From: JBCCGI01 sp039029355
Lineage (GTDB): Bacteria > Planctomycetota > UBA1135 > GCA-002686595
DNA: 26,154 nucleotides
Assembly: GCA_039029355.1 (NCBI GenBank)
Contig: JBCCGI010000099.1
Location: forward strand, 1 to 26,154
Reading direction: 5' to 3'
In this document: positions 1 through 7,845 of the stretch, piece after piece
Numbering within the stretch: the first letter of the stretch is position 1
Layout of the letters: each line of letters opens with the position of its first letter
The notes under the pieces: generated by a model
Databases searched by the model: none
What the model saw: the letters and a program-made list of their open reading frames with translations, nothing else
Told to the model about the DNA's origin: nothing
Program-made: the position numbers and the translations under genes

Positions 1-347
1 CGAACTACCACGAGCCGAACAGCTCGTTCCTCGGCGCCGACGCGTCGGCGGTTCCCGCGGACGAGCTCGTGCCGAGCTCCTTCGCCTTCCTGCGCCGCCA
101 CGCCCACGCCGGCAACGCGCTGGTCGCGCCGGAGACCGGCTGGACCGCCGAGGTGCGTGAGGCGGAGATCATCGCCTACGGCAAGGACGGCCGCGGCTTC
201 ACGGCGCGCCGCAACGGCGAGTGGGAGTACATCGCCTGGGAGGCGCCGAAGGCGCTGCTCCCCTACGGCCGCCTGTGGGTCGCCGACGAAGACGGCCTGC
301 GCTGCTACCGGCCCGACGCGGGCCCGATGCTGCAGTACGACCGCTGA
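1..347 (+). CDS. C-terminal fragment of an unrecognised protein (5' end outside window)
   Basis: The reading frame is open from base 3 to a TGA at 345-347 with no upstream stop, so this is the last ~114 residues of a longer protein. A GTG at 69 could start a 92-residue protein, but the frame continues upstream in the same composition and nothing looks like a ribosome site, so truncation by the window edge is more likely. The tail is rich in Trp, Tyr, Ala and charged residues (for example EWEYIAWEAP and GRLWVADEDG), suggesting a compact beta-rich soluble end. No signal or membrane segment is visible. I do not recognise the family. A strong hairpin begins 6 bases after the stop. Confidence 0.6.
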   Translation, partial: NYHEPNSSFLGADASAVPADELVPSSFAFLRRHAHAGNALVAPETGWTAEVREAEIIAYGKDGRGFTARRNGEWEYIAWEAPKALLPYGRLWVADEDGLRCYRPDAGPMLQYDR

Positions 348-352
348 TCGCA

Positions 353-378
353 GGCCGGCGGAGCCCGCTCCGCCGGCC
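353..378. terminator. GC-rich hairpin between convergent genes
   Basis: A perfect 10-bp inverted repeat has arms GGCCGGCGGA (353-362) and TCCGCCGGCC (369-378) with a 6-base loop. It starts 6 bases after the stop of the left gene, and the next gene converges from the other side. There is no T-run, so it is not a classical intrinsic terminator. It may stop or stabilise transcript ends. Its arm begins with the same GGCCGGC as the hairpin at 24046-24074. Confidence 0.5.
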
Positions 379-510
379 CGTCTCGGCTCCGGTTCGGCCA
401 CCAGGAGGGGCCCCGAGGCGCCCCAGGACGCCGCCGGACGGCGCGTGGCGACGCGGGGGACGCGGGGGACGCCGGGCGGCGTCGTGGGTCCGGAGTCGGG
501 CGTCAAGGCG

Positions 511-1710
511 CTAGAACGTGCGCACCCGGAAGGGCTCCGACACGACCAGGGAGCCGAGGTCGATGACCTGGAAGCTCCACCCCAGCTCGCCGGCGAGGCC
601 GATGCCCTCGGTGCCCGCAGGCAGGTCGTAGTCGATGCCGTACGCGCCCTGGCCGTCGAGCGGGACCAGCGGCATCGCCGGCTGCAGCAGGATCGAGTTC
701 AGCCACGGATCGGCCACGTCCATGTACCAGGCGCCGAAGCCCGATGCGCCGCCGAAGGGGAAGAAGCCCGCGTCGCCCGCGTACATCACCAGCAACACCC
801 CGCCCGGCTCGCCCCGGAACTCAACGTGCACGGTCCCGCCCGAAGGCGCCTCCTGCGGGTCGAGCGCGACGGTCGGCAGGACGTCCGCGTCGCCCGCGAG
901 CGTCAGCGCGTCGAGCTCCTCCCCACCCAGTCCAGCGCCCGCCTCGGTCAGCACGAAGGTCGGCGCGGCACCGCACGCGAGCACGCCCCCGTCGAGGTCG
1001 CTCGGGCTCTGGATCGCGACCCAGAGCTCGCCCTCGACCCACTCGATCCCGTGGACGTCCCCCACCGTCTGCGGAGCGCCCGCGGCGAGCGAGGCCTTGG
1101 CGTCCACCTCGGCCTCGGTCAGCACGCGCTCGACGCCGCCGCCCGGGAGGAGCCGCAGCACGTCGCCGTTGCGCACGGTGCCGAGCAGCGTGCCGTCCAG
1201 GTCGCTCTGGAGCGAGAGGCACAGGCGCCCGCCTGCGTCCCACGCGACCGCGTCTACATCGATGGACGCGCCCGCGACCCCCAGGGCCTGGGCGATCGCC
1301 TCCTCGGGCACCAGGATCTCGACGCCCCCGCCGTCGGCCAGACCGAGCACGTCGCCGTCGAGCAGGCCGGCCACGTTGGAGAGCAGCGAGAAGGCCAGCG
1401 CGCGGTACGTGCCGGGCAGCTCGCCGGGCCGCCGCGCCAGGGCGTCCACGTCGCCCGGATCGGGGAGGCCGGCCGCCGCGAGCCAGTGCCCCTGACGGCG
1501 CACGTGCCGCGGCGGCGCCCCGTCCTGCACCAAGAGGACGTCGACGTCGTCGACCGCGGGTAGGCCTGCGCCCGCCGGCACACCGGAGCTGGTCGACACC
1601 AAGAGGCGCGGCGCGTCCTCCGGCAAGGGGACGGCGGCGCACAGCGGGGCCAGGAAGAGCAGGGTGAGCGGCAAGAGGACGGCCTGGGTCGGCACGGCGT
1701 TCGGTTTCAC
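511..1710 (-). CDS. Secreted protein of unknown function, planctomycete-style
   Basis: This 399-residue protein starts at GTG 1710, chosen because a clear GGAGG lies 7 bases upstream and because the start puts a signal peptide at the N-terminus: Lys2, a hydrophobic stretch at about residues 10-25 and an Ala-Ala-type cleavage region. An in-frame ATG at 1761 would add 17 Arg-rich residues and is less likely. The mature protein is rich in Gly, Asp, Val and Leu and contains repeated Asp-Gly/Gly-Asp turns (DLDGTLLG, LPGGGVERVL, SDLDGGVLA), suggesting a beta-propeller-like or beta-sandwich fold. The last ~100 residues (from about GEPGGVLLVMYAG) look like a separate beta domain. It is probably exported; no catalytic motif is visible. 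It is divergent from the lipoprotein gene at 1863. Confidence 0.8.
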   Translation of the reverse strand: MKPNAVPTQAVLLPLTLLFLAPLCAAVPLPEDAPRLLVSTSSGVPAGAGLPAVDDVDVLLVQDGAPPRHVRRQGHWLAAAGLPDPGDVDALARRPGELPGTYRALAFSLLSNVAGLLDGDVLGLADGGGVEILVPEEAIAQALGVAGASIDVDAVAWDAGGRLCLSLQSDLDGTLLGTVRNGDVLRLLPGGGVERVLTEAEVDAKASLAAGAPQTVGDVHGIEWVEGELWVAIQSPSDLDGGVLACGAAPTFVLTEAGAGLGGEELDALTLAGDADVLPTVALDPQEAPSGGTVHVEFRGEPGGVLLVMYAGDAGFFPFGGASGFGAWYMDVADPWLNSILLQPAMPLVPLDGQGAYGIDYDLPAGTEGIGLAGELGWSFQVIDLGSLVVSEPFRVRTF

Positions 1711-1717
1711 GGGAGAT

Positions 1718-1722
1718 CCTCC
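1718..1722 (-). promoter_or_regulatory. Shine-Dalgarno site deciding the start at 1710
   Basis: On the minus strand GGAGG lies 7 bases before GTG 1710. It is one of the few strong ribosome sites in the window and supports the shorter start over the ATG at 1761. Confidence 0.7.
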
Positions 1723-1862
1723 GGATCTTCGTCGGGGTTCGGTTGCGCTGCGGAGCCCCACGCGGAGCTCCGACCCCCCTGCGACCGCCGGAACCCGCTT
1801 TCGGTTGCACTTTCGCTCAGGCCTTTCTCCCGCGGCGCACGCGACTACACTCCGGGTCGACC

Positions 1863-2666
1863 ATGCGCCTGCAGCTTCTCCTCGTCCCGCTCCTGCTCTC
1901 GTCGTGCACCCTCTTTGAGTCCGAGGTCGAGGAGCCGCGCACCTGGCTCCCCGAGGACTGGAACACGCTCGAGCCCTACGCCTTCGAAGGGCTGCTCGAA
2001 CGCAGCTTCCCCGTCGCCGACCCGGCCGTCGTCGAGGCGCGCGCCGCGGCGACGGAGCTCCCGCCCGACCACCATCCCCTGGCCGGCACCGGCACCGGCA
2101 TCGTGCGCTTCAACCGCGTGGGCTACGACGCGCTGGAGTCCGCGCTCGACGGCATGGACGTCACCTCGGTGCGCGCCGCGCTGCTGCTCGCCCACAGCCG
2201 CCACCGCGGCTCGGGCGAACGCCTCGTCCGGCGCCTAGAGCAGCGCGAGGTCGGCCCGACGCGCGGCGCCGACTCCGGCGACGTGATCGCAGCCGCCGCC
2301 ATGGCCGGCTTCCCCGAGGCGGAGCGCTGGCGCGAGCGCCTGGTCGAGCTCGCCGTCGGCGGCGACCCGCACCCCGACCTCGAGGTGCGCGTCGAGTGCG
2401 CCTGCACGGTGCTCGCGCTCGGCGACGACGGGCCGATCGAGTTCCTGCTGCAGGTGCTGCGGATCGATACCTACGCCGGGGCGACCGAGGAGCGCGACTT
2501 CGAGCCGTCGATCTTCACCGCCTGGGCGCGCGGGCGCGCCGCCGTGGCGCTCAGCCGGCGCGCGGGCGTCCCGGTCACCTACCAGCCCGATGGGTCGATC
2601 GCTGACCGTGAGCGCGAGGCGAACCGGCTAGAGGGGCTGCTGCGCAACGAGACGCGCCAGCCCTAG
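1863..2666 (+). CDS. Lipoprotein with HEAT-like helical repeats
   Basis: The ATG at 1863 gives 267 residues beginning with a lipoprotein signal: Arg2, a Leu-rich core and the lipobox LLSSC with Cys15 as the likely lipidation site. A longer frame opens at 1743 but would bury this signal. After an acidic, Trp- and Pro-containing linker, residues from about 95 onward are alpha-helical and Ala/Leu/Arg-rich. They contain units such as VRAALLLAHSRHRGSGERLVRRL, VIAAAAMAGFPEAERWRERL, VRVECACTVLALGDDGPIEFLL and GRAAVALSRR, the look of HEAT/armadillo-type repeats used in protein binding. No enzyme motif is seen. It stands alone on the plus strand, divergent from the secreted protein gene and converging with the oxidoreductase gene 10 bases downstream. 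Function is unknown; the lipoprotein call is firm, the HEAT call moderate. Confidence 0.82.
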   Translation: MRLQLLLVPLLLSSCTLFESEVEEPRTWLPEDWNTLEPYAFEGLLERSFPVADPAVVEARAAATELPPDHHPLAGTGTGIVRFNRVGYDALESALDGMDVTSVRAALLLAHSRHRGSGERLVRRLEQREVGPTRGADSGDVIAAAAMAGFPEAERWRERLVELAVGGDPHPDLEVRVECACTVLALGDDGPIEFLLQVLRIDTYAGATEERDFEPSIFTAWARGRAAVALSRRAGVPVTYQPDGSIADREREANRLEGLLRNETRQP

Positions 2667-2676
2667 CCCGCGCGGC

Positions 2677-3735
2677 TCAGGGCGCGAGCACCAGCTTCCC
2701 CACCGTCTCCCCCGACTGCAGCCGGCGGTGAGCCTCGCCCGCCTCGGCCAGCGGGACCGACTCGGTCCGCAGCGCCTGCAGCCGCCCTTCGGTGGCCCAG
2801 CCCAGAAGCTCCTGCATCGCGCGCCGCAGGACCTCCTTGCGGTGGAACAGGAACGACAGGTTGAAGGCCATCACGCTGCGGTTCTGGTTCGTCATCGAGA
2901 TCGGGTCGAAGCGCGGCGTGCGCAGCCAACCGAGCGCGAGGCGCGGCAGCGAGGCCCGCTCGCCGCCGCGGCGGAACATCGTGTGGAAGCCGTACACGAC
3001 CAGCCGCCCCTCGGGAGCCAGGCTCTTGTAGCTGCGCCGCAGCGTCTCCACGCCGTTCGCGTCGAGCACGCCGTCGTAACCGTCCGGAGCGGCCGCGCGC
3101 GCGGCCTCCCACAGGTCGGCGCTGGACTTGTCGATCACGACATCGGCCCCGAGGGCGCGCGCGGCCGCGACCTTGGCCGAGCTGCCCACCACCCCGACGC
3201 AGCGCGCCCCGGCGATCTTGCCGAGCTGCAGCAGCGCACCGCCCACGCCCCCCGCCGCCGAGTGGACCAGCAGCGTGTGCCCGCGCTCCACCGCGAGCGA
3301 CCGGTGCAGCGCGTACCACGCCGTCAGGAAGACCGTCGGGAAGCCCGCCGCATCCGCCAGCGCGTACCCCGCCGGCAGCGGGAACACCTGCTCGGCGGGC
3401 ACCACCAGCTCGGACACGTAGCCGCCGAAGAGCGTCACGGCGCACACCTCGTCGCCCACCCGCGGCTCATCGACGCCGTCGCCGACCTCGACCACGCGTC
3501 CGGCGACCTCGAAGCCCGGCGTGATCGGCCAGCCGACGTAGCGCTTGGCCGACTCGTAGAGCCCTAGCCGCACCGCCACGTCCGCGAAGTTCACCCCGGC
3601 GCCGACGACCTCGATCCGGACCTCGCCCGGACCCGGCCCGCGGCCTGGGTGCTCCTCCAGCCGCAGACGCTTGTACCCGCCCGGTCGGTCGACGACGATC
3701 CGCTGCACGCCGGATACGGTACGCGAATCCGGCAT
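2677..3735 (-). CDS. MDR-family NAD(P)H:quinone oxidoreductase-like protein (VAT-1/zeta-crystallin type)
   Basis: This is a 352-residue member of the medium-chain dehydrogenase/reductase superfamily. The N-terminal GroES-like domain contains the typical GVNFADVAVRLGLY segment (about residues 47-60) and TPGFEVAGRVVEVGDGV (about 72-88). The Rossmann part carries HSAAGGVGGALLQLGK (158-173), the AAGGVG nucleotide loop of quinone reductases. The usual zinc-ligand cysteines of alcohol dehydrogenases are absent, so a zinc-free quinone/enone reductase using NADPH is the best guess. The C-terminus has the family ending ETVGKLVLAP. The start at ATG 3735 has a weak GGGAG just upstream; an ATG at 3765 would add ten Arg/Ser-rich residues. 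It is divergent from hemH across about 77 bases that must hold both promoters. The substrate is not predictable. Confidence 0.88.
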   Translation of the reverse strand: MPDSRTVSGVQRIVVDRPGGYKRLRLEEHPGRGPGPGEVRIEVVGAGVNFADVAVRLGLYESAKRYVGWPITPGFEVAGRVVEVGDGVDEPRVGDEVCAVTLFGGYVSELVVPAEQVFPLPAGYALADAAGFPTVFLTAWYALHRSLAVERGHTLLVHSAAGGVGGALLQLGKIAGARCVGVVGSSAKVAAARALGADVVIDKSSADLWEAARAAAPDGYDGVLDANGVETLRRSYKSLAPEGRLVVYGFHTMFRRGGERASLPRLALGWLRTPRFDPISMTNQNRSVMAFNLSFLFHRKEVLRRAMQELLGWATEGRLQALRTESVPLAEAGEAHRRLQSGETVGKLVLAP

Positions 3736-3812
3736 CCGGCTCCCGCGTCGGTTCGAAGCAGACATGCGCCTGGGCGAGAGTCGAGGCGAATCGCGCCAAC
3801 CTCCAACGCCCC

Positions 3813-4769
3813 ATGCGCACCGAGTGGATCCTCGTCAACCTCGGCACCCCCGAGGCTCCTACCGCCGAAGCCGTCCGGGCCTTCCTGGGCGAGTTCCTGT
3901 CCGACCCGATGGTGGTCGACTTCCCTCAATGGCTGTGGCGCCCGATCCTGCACGGCATCGTGCTGCGCACGCGGCCGCCCAAGGTGGCCGAGGCCTACGA
4001 GGCCATCTGGACGCCCGACGGCTCGCCGCTGGCGGCGGCGACGCGGCGCATGGTCGAGCGGGCGGGCGAGCTGCTCGGCGGCCGGGCGCGCGTGTCGCTG
4101 GCCTACCGTTATGGAAAGGAGCGCGTCGACCGGGTCGTGGAGCGCGCCCTGGAGCGCGCCGACCAGGTCGTCGTGACCCACCTCTTCCCCCAGCCCACCG
4201 CGTCGTCCTCGGGCACGGTCGAGGTGCTGGTGCGCGACACGGCCAAGCGCCTCGGCGCGGAGGAGCGCGTCCGCCTGGCCCCGCTGGCGCCCGACGCCGA
4301 CGGCTACGTCGCCGCCCTGGCCGAGCGCGTGCGCGAGGCCGAGGCACGCTTCGAGGACGGTCGGGCCGACCACCTGGTGGTCTCGTTCCACGGCATCCCC
4401 GAGCGCGTCGACAAGCGCGAGGGCAGCACCTACCGCGGGGCCTGCGAGCGCACGTACGCCGCGCTCGTCGCCGCCCTGGAGCGGCCCGCCGACACCGCCA
4501 CGCTCGCCTTCCAGTCGAAGTTCGGGCCCGGCGCCTGGCTCTCGCCGGCTACCGACCAGGTGCTGGTCGAGCGCGCCCGCGCCGGCCTGGCAAGCGTGCT
4601 GATCGCCACGCCGGGCTTCCTGACCCCCGGCCTGGAGACGATCGAGGAGCTCGGCATGCGCGGCCGCGAGGACTTCCTCGCCGCCGGCGGCCGCGAGCTG
4701 CGCCTGGCCGACCCGCCCGGCGATCACCCGCGCTGCCTGCGGGCGATGGCGGAATCCGCCGGACTATGA
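3813..4769 (+). CDS. hemH: Ferrochelatase
   Basis: This cytosolic or membrane-peripheral enzyme inserts Fe2+ into a porphyrin as the metal-chelation step of haem synthesis. The 318-residue length is normal. Family marks include the N-terminal ILVNLGTPEAP, the SDPMVVDFPQWLW region (residues 30-42), THLFPQPTASSSG (122-134), the catalytic-site SFHGIP with His193, FQSKFGPGAWLSP (233-245), and TPGFLTPGLETIEEL with Glu275 in the position of the second conserved active-site residue. No C-terminal Fe-S cysteines or membrane anchor are present. The ATG at 3813 starts exactly at the conserved N-terminus; no strong ribosome site is visible. It is the first gene of the tetrapyrrole cluster, 51 bases ahead of hemA. 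Whether it acts on protoporphyrin IX or coproporphyrin III cannot be told, because the intermediate oxidase genes are absent here. Confidence 0.96.
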   Translation: MRTEWILVNLGTPEAPTAEAVRAFLGEFLSDPMVVDFPQWLWRPILHGIVLRTRPPKVAEAYEAIWTPDGSPLAAATRRMVERAGELLGGRARVSLAYRYGKERVDRVVERALERADQVVVTHLFPQPTASSSGTVEVLVRDTAKRLGAEERVRLAPLAPDADGYVAALAERVREAEARFEDGRADHLVVSFHGIPERVDKREGSTYRGACERTYAALVAALERPADTATLAFQSKFGPGAWLSPATDQVLVERARAGLASVLIATPGFLTPGLETIEELGMRGREDFLAAGGRELRLADPPGDHPRCLRAMAESAGL

Positions 4770-4807
4770 CCCTGGTGTGACACTCCCCTGCCGATGAAGG
4801 GCTACAG

Positions 4808-4813
4808 AAGGAG
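4808..4813 (+). promoter_or_regulatory. Shine-Dalgarno site deciding the hemA start
   Basis: AAGGAG lies 7 bases before ATG 4821. This selects 4821 over the in-frame ATG at 4794, which would add nine residues ahead of the conserved N-terminus. Confidence 0.75.
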
Positions 4814-4820
4814 CCCTGAC

Positions 4821-6170
4821 ATGGAGCGGCTGTCTGCAATCGGCCTCTCCTGGCGGCACGGCGAGCTCGACCGCGTAGCCCGCTTCACCGTCGAGGAAGA
4901 GGAGCGCCCGCGCGCGCTGCGCGCCCTGGCCGAACGGCTGGGCGCCGAGGAGCTCGTCTACGTCGCGACCTGCAACCGCGTCGAGGTCGTGTTCGTGCGC
5001 CCCGAGGGCACGCCGCTGTCGCCGCTGCGCGCCCGCGTCTTCGAGGTGCTGGCCGGCCGTCCCCCCACCCCCGGCGAGACCGAGCGCACCTTCCGCGCCT
5101 GGTCCGGCGAGGGCGCGGTCGAGCACCTGTTCCTGGTCGCCGCCGGGCTCGACTCGGCACAGCTGGGCGAGACCGAGATCACCGGCCAGGTGCGGCGCTC
5201 CATGGCCGGCGCGCGCGAGGAGGGGCTCCTCGGCGCGCGCCTGGGCCCGCTGTTCGAGGAGGCGCTCCGGCTCGCGCGCCGGGTCCGCTCGCGGACCTCG
5301 GTCGGCGAGGGCCGCACCTCGCTGGCGGAGCTCGCGCTCGACGCCGTGCGGGGTCGCCTCGCGCACACGCCCGGCCGGGTCGCGCTGGTCGGCGTATCGC
5401 CGATGACCGAGCGCTGCGGCGAGGACCTCGCCCGCGCGGGCGTGCCGCTGGTGGTCGTCAACCGCTCGCTCGACCGCGCCGCGGAGCTGGCGCGCAGGCT
5501 GGGCGGAGAGGGCATTGCCCAAGCGCGTGCCCTCGACGATTTCTGCGCCGCCCCCGACGCGGTGGCGGCGCTGGTCTCCGCCACGGCGGCGCCGGGCCCG
5601 GTGTTGGGACGCGGCGCGCTCGAGCGGCTCGTCGCCAGCGCGGAAGCGGGTCACGCGCCGCTGGTCGTCGACCTCGCGGTGCCGCCCGACGTCGCGCCGG
5701 AAGACGCGCGCGCACTCGAGCTGGAGCGCGTCGACATGCAGGAGCTGACCGACCGCGCCGCGGCAACGTCCGAGGCGCGCCGCACGGCCGCCGGCGAGGC
5801 GCGCCTGGTGGTCGACGACGCGCTGGAGCGCTGGCGCCGCTCGACGTCGAGCCGTGCTCTGGCGCCGGTGCTCGCCGCGCTGCAGCGGCACTATCAGTCC
5901 ACCGCGCGCGCGGGCGTCGAGCGCCTGATGCGACGCGAGCTCGCGGGACTCGGCGCGGACGAGCGCGCCGCCGTCGAGCGCTGGGCCGAGGCCCTCGCAC
6001 GGCGCTTCGCGCACCTGCCCTCGGCGGGGCTGCGGGAGCTGGCCGCCGAGCACGGCGCCGACGCGCTGCGGGCCTTCTTCCGCCACGCCGAGGACGACCT
6101 CGCGCGCGAGCTGGAGGCCACCCCCGGAGAGCTGCTCGAAGAGCTCGCAGCGCGGGAGGAGCCGGCGTGA
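4821..6170 (+). CDS. hemA: Glutamyl-tRNA reductase
   Basis: The enzyme reduces glutamyl-tRNA(Glu) to glutamate-1-semialdehyde with NADPH, the first committed step of C5-pathway tetrapyrrole synthesis. From ATG 4821 it is 449 residues. The catalytic domain has ATCNRVEV with nucleophile Cys51. The following segment AAGLDSAQLGETEITGQV (about 107-124) matches the family's conserved region, as does ALRLARRVRSRTSVGEG (148-164). The NADPH domain has VNRSLDRAAELARRLGG, the expected NRT-like strand, but its nucleotide loop reads GVSPM (191-195) instead of the usual GAGxM, an unusual change. A helical C-terminal dimerisation domain follows from about residue 335. It feeds HemL, encoded four genes downstream. 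The stop overlaps the hemC GTG by four bases. Identity is secure; cofactor-loop divergence is noted separately. Confidence 0.94.
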   Translation: MERLSAIGLSWRHGELDRVARFTVEEEERPRALRALAERLGAEELVYVATCNRVEVVFVRPEGTPLSPLRARVFEVLAGRPPTPGETERTFRAWSGEGAVEHLFLVAAGLDSAQLGETEITGQVRRSMAGAREEGLLGARLGPLFEEALRLARRVRSRTSVGEGRTSLAELALDAVRGRLAHTPGRVALVGVSPMTERCGEDLARAGVPLVVVNRSLDRAAELARRLGGEGIAQARALDDFCAAPDAVAALVSATAAPGPVLGRGALERLVASAEAGHAPLVVDLAVPPDVAPEDARALELERVDMQELTDRAAATSEARRTAAGEARLVVDDALERWRRSTSSRALAPVLAALQRHYQSTARAGVERLMRRELAGLGADERAAVERWAEALARRFAHLPSAGLRELAAEHGADALRAFFRHAEDDLARELEATPGELLEELAAREEPA

Positions 6171-7102
6171 AGCTGCGGCTCGGAACGCGCACGTCGGCCC
6201 TCGCGCTGGCCCAGTCGGGGCGCGTGGCGCGGCTCCTGGAAGCGCGCGGGCACGAGGTCGAGCTCGTGCACGTACAGACCGCGGGCGACGCGGACACCGC
6301 GCGCCCGTTCGCCGAGGTCGGCGCGCCCGGGCTCTTCGTGCGCGCGCTCGAGCAGGCGCTGATCGAGGGGCAGGTCGACTTCGCCGTCCATTCCTACAAG
6401 GACCTGCCGTCGGTCTCGCCGGACGCGCTGAGCGTGGCCGCGGTGCCCGAGCGCGAGGACCCGCGCGACCGGCTGCTGATCGCGCCCGACGCCTTCGACC
6501 CGGACGCCGGCGGCGCGCTGCCGCTGCGCGAGGGCGCCCGCGTCGGGACGGCCTCCGCGCGGCGTATCGCGCTCCTGCACGCGCTGCGCCCCGACGTCGA
6601 GCCGGCCTTCCTCCGCGGGAACGTCGACACGCGGCTGGCGCGGCTGGACGCCGGCGACTACGACGCGATCCTGCTCGCGGCCGCGGGTCTGAACCGACTG
6701 GCCGCGGCCGGCGCCGCCGCGGCGCCCGAGCGCCTGCACGCGGTCGACCTCGACCCGACGCTCTTCGTCCCGGCGCCCTCGCAGGGCGCGGTCGCCTGCC
6801 AGGCGCGGGTCGACGACACGGACACCCAGGCGGCGCTGGCCGAGCTCGACGACGCGGACGCCCACCGCGCGGTAAAGCTGGAGCGACGCCTCCTGGCGCT
6901 GGTCGAGGCCGGCTGCCAGTCCCCCTTCGGTGCGCACGCGCGGGCGGTCGACCCCGCCGCGCCCGGAGGCCTCGACCTCTTCGCCGTGCTCGAGCACGAC
7001 GACGAGCTGCGCCGCGCGCACGTCGCCTGCGCGGAGCCAGCGGGCGAGAAGGACGCCGCGCGGCAGGCCTACGGGGCGCTCTTCGCGGAGCGGCGTCCGT
7101 GA
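6167..7102 (+). CDS. hemC: Porphobilinogen deaminase (hydroxymethylbilane synthase)
   Basis: HemC polymerises four porphobilinogens into hydroxymethylbilane in the cytosol. The 311 residues are normal for the family. Visible marks are the N-terminal LRLGTRTSALALAQS, AVHSYKDLPS with the conserved Lys78-Asp79 catalytic pair, EREDPRDRL (95-103), the substrate-binding LRGNVDTRLARLDAGDYD (149-166) and PAPSQGAVACQ. The dipyrromethane-cofactor cysteine is Cys250 in EAGCQSPFG, slightly different from the usual GGCQVPIG. The start is GTG 6167, overlapping the hemA stop as GTGA, with GGGAGG at 6154-6159 seven bases upstream. The stop again overlaps the hemD start by four bases, so the genes are translationally coupled. 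Confidence 0.97.
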   Translation: MKLRLGTRTSALALAQSGRVARLLEARGHEVELVHVQTAGDADTARPFAEVGAPGLFVRALEQALIEGQVDFAVHSYKDLPSVSPDALSVAAVPEREDPRDRLLIAPDAFDPDAGGALPLREGARVGTASARRIALLHALRPDVEPAFLRGNVDTRLARLDAGDYDAILLAAAGLNRLAAAGAAAAPERLHAVDLDPTLFVPAPSQGAVACQARVDDTDTQAALAELDDADAHRAVKLERRLLALVEAGCQSPFGAHARAVDPAAPGGLDLFAVLEHDDELRRAHVACAEPAGEKDAARQAYGALFAERRP

Positions 7103-7845
7103 GCGGCGCACACCCGCTGCGCGTGCTGCTCACGCGCTCGCACGACGACAACCGCACCTGGGCCGAGCTGCTGCGCACGCGCGGCTTCGAGCCGATCACC
7201 CTGGGCTGCATCCAGACCTCGCCGCTGCCCGAGGCGGCCGACGCGCTGGCGAACGACCTCGACTGGTGCGACTGGCTGACGCTCAGCTCGCGCCGCGCGG
7301 TGCGCGCGGTCGAGGGCCTGTTCCCGGGCGAGCTCCCCGCGCGCATCCAGGTCGCGTGCGTCGGCCCCGCGACCGCCGCGGAGGCCAAGCGCGTCTTCGG
7401 GCACGTCGACCGCGTCGCGCCGGACGGCACCGGCCGCTCGCTGGGCGTCGAGCTCGCGGCGGCGCTGCCGCGCTCGGCGCGCGTGCTGGTGGCGGCGGCC
7501 CAGGAGGGCCGCGTCGACATCGAGGACGTGCTGCGCCCCGCGGGCATCGACGTGCGCCGCGTGGCGGTCTACCGCACGAGCCCGATGGAGCACGGCGGCG
7601 CCCCGCTGCGGCTGGCCGACCTGGCGCTCGACGCGGTGTTCCTCGCCAGCCCCTCGGCGGTGCGCGGGCTGCTGAACCAGACCTCGGTGCCGGGCGAGGT
7701 CGCGGTGGTTGCGCTCGGCCCCACCACCGCCGAGGCCGCGCGCCGCGCGGGGCTGACGGTCCACGCCGAGGCCAAGACGCGCGGGCTCGACGGCCTGGTC
7801 GAAGCGCTCGGCCGGCACCTGCAAACCAAGGAAGAAACGGAATGA
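7099..7845 (+). CDS. hemD: Uroporphyrinogen-III synthase
   Basis: HemD closes and inverts ring D of hydroxymethylbilane to give uroporphyrinogen III. The family is poorly conserved, but at 248 residues the protein has the expected pattern: RVLLTRSHDDNRTWAELL at the N-terminus, DWLTLSSRRAVRAVEGL (about residues 58-74), VACVGPATAAEAKR (about 84-97), RVAVYRTSP (about 154-162), and LDAVFLASPSAVRGLL followed by VVALGPTTAEAARRAGL near the C-terminus. Position directly between hemC and hemB agrees. It starts at GTG 7099 inside a GTGA overlap with hemC, and ends in an ATGA overlap with hemB. No methyltransferase (CobA) fusion is present, so it is the stand-alone form. Confidence 0.94.
   Translation: MSGAHPLRVLLTRSHDDNRTWAELLRTRGFEPITLGCIQTSPLPEAADALANDLDWCDWLTLSSRRAVRAVEGLFPGELPARIQVACVGPATAAEAKRVFGHVDRVAPDGTGRSLGVELAAALPRSARVLVAAAQEGRVDIEDVLRPAGIDVRRVAVYRTSPMEHGGAPLRLADLALDAVFLASPSAVRGLLNQTSVPGEVAVVALGPTTAEAARRAGLTVHAEAKTRGLDGLVEALGRHLQTKEETE

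Noticed and set aside
1800..1862. Promoter for the HEAT-like lipoprotein gene
   Set aside because: A TACACT at 1846-1851 could be a -10, but nothing like a -35 lies 16-18 bases upstream, so I did not call it. A 9-bp direct repeat TTCGGTTGC (1738 and 1800) is nearby but may be chance.
4764..7547. 927-codon minus-strand open frame
   Set aside because: It is antisense to hemA, hemC and part of hemD, which have unmistakable family motifs. The product is Arg/Ala/Pro-rich noise.
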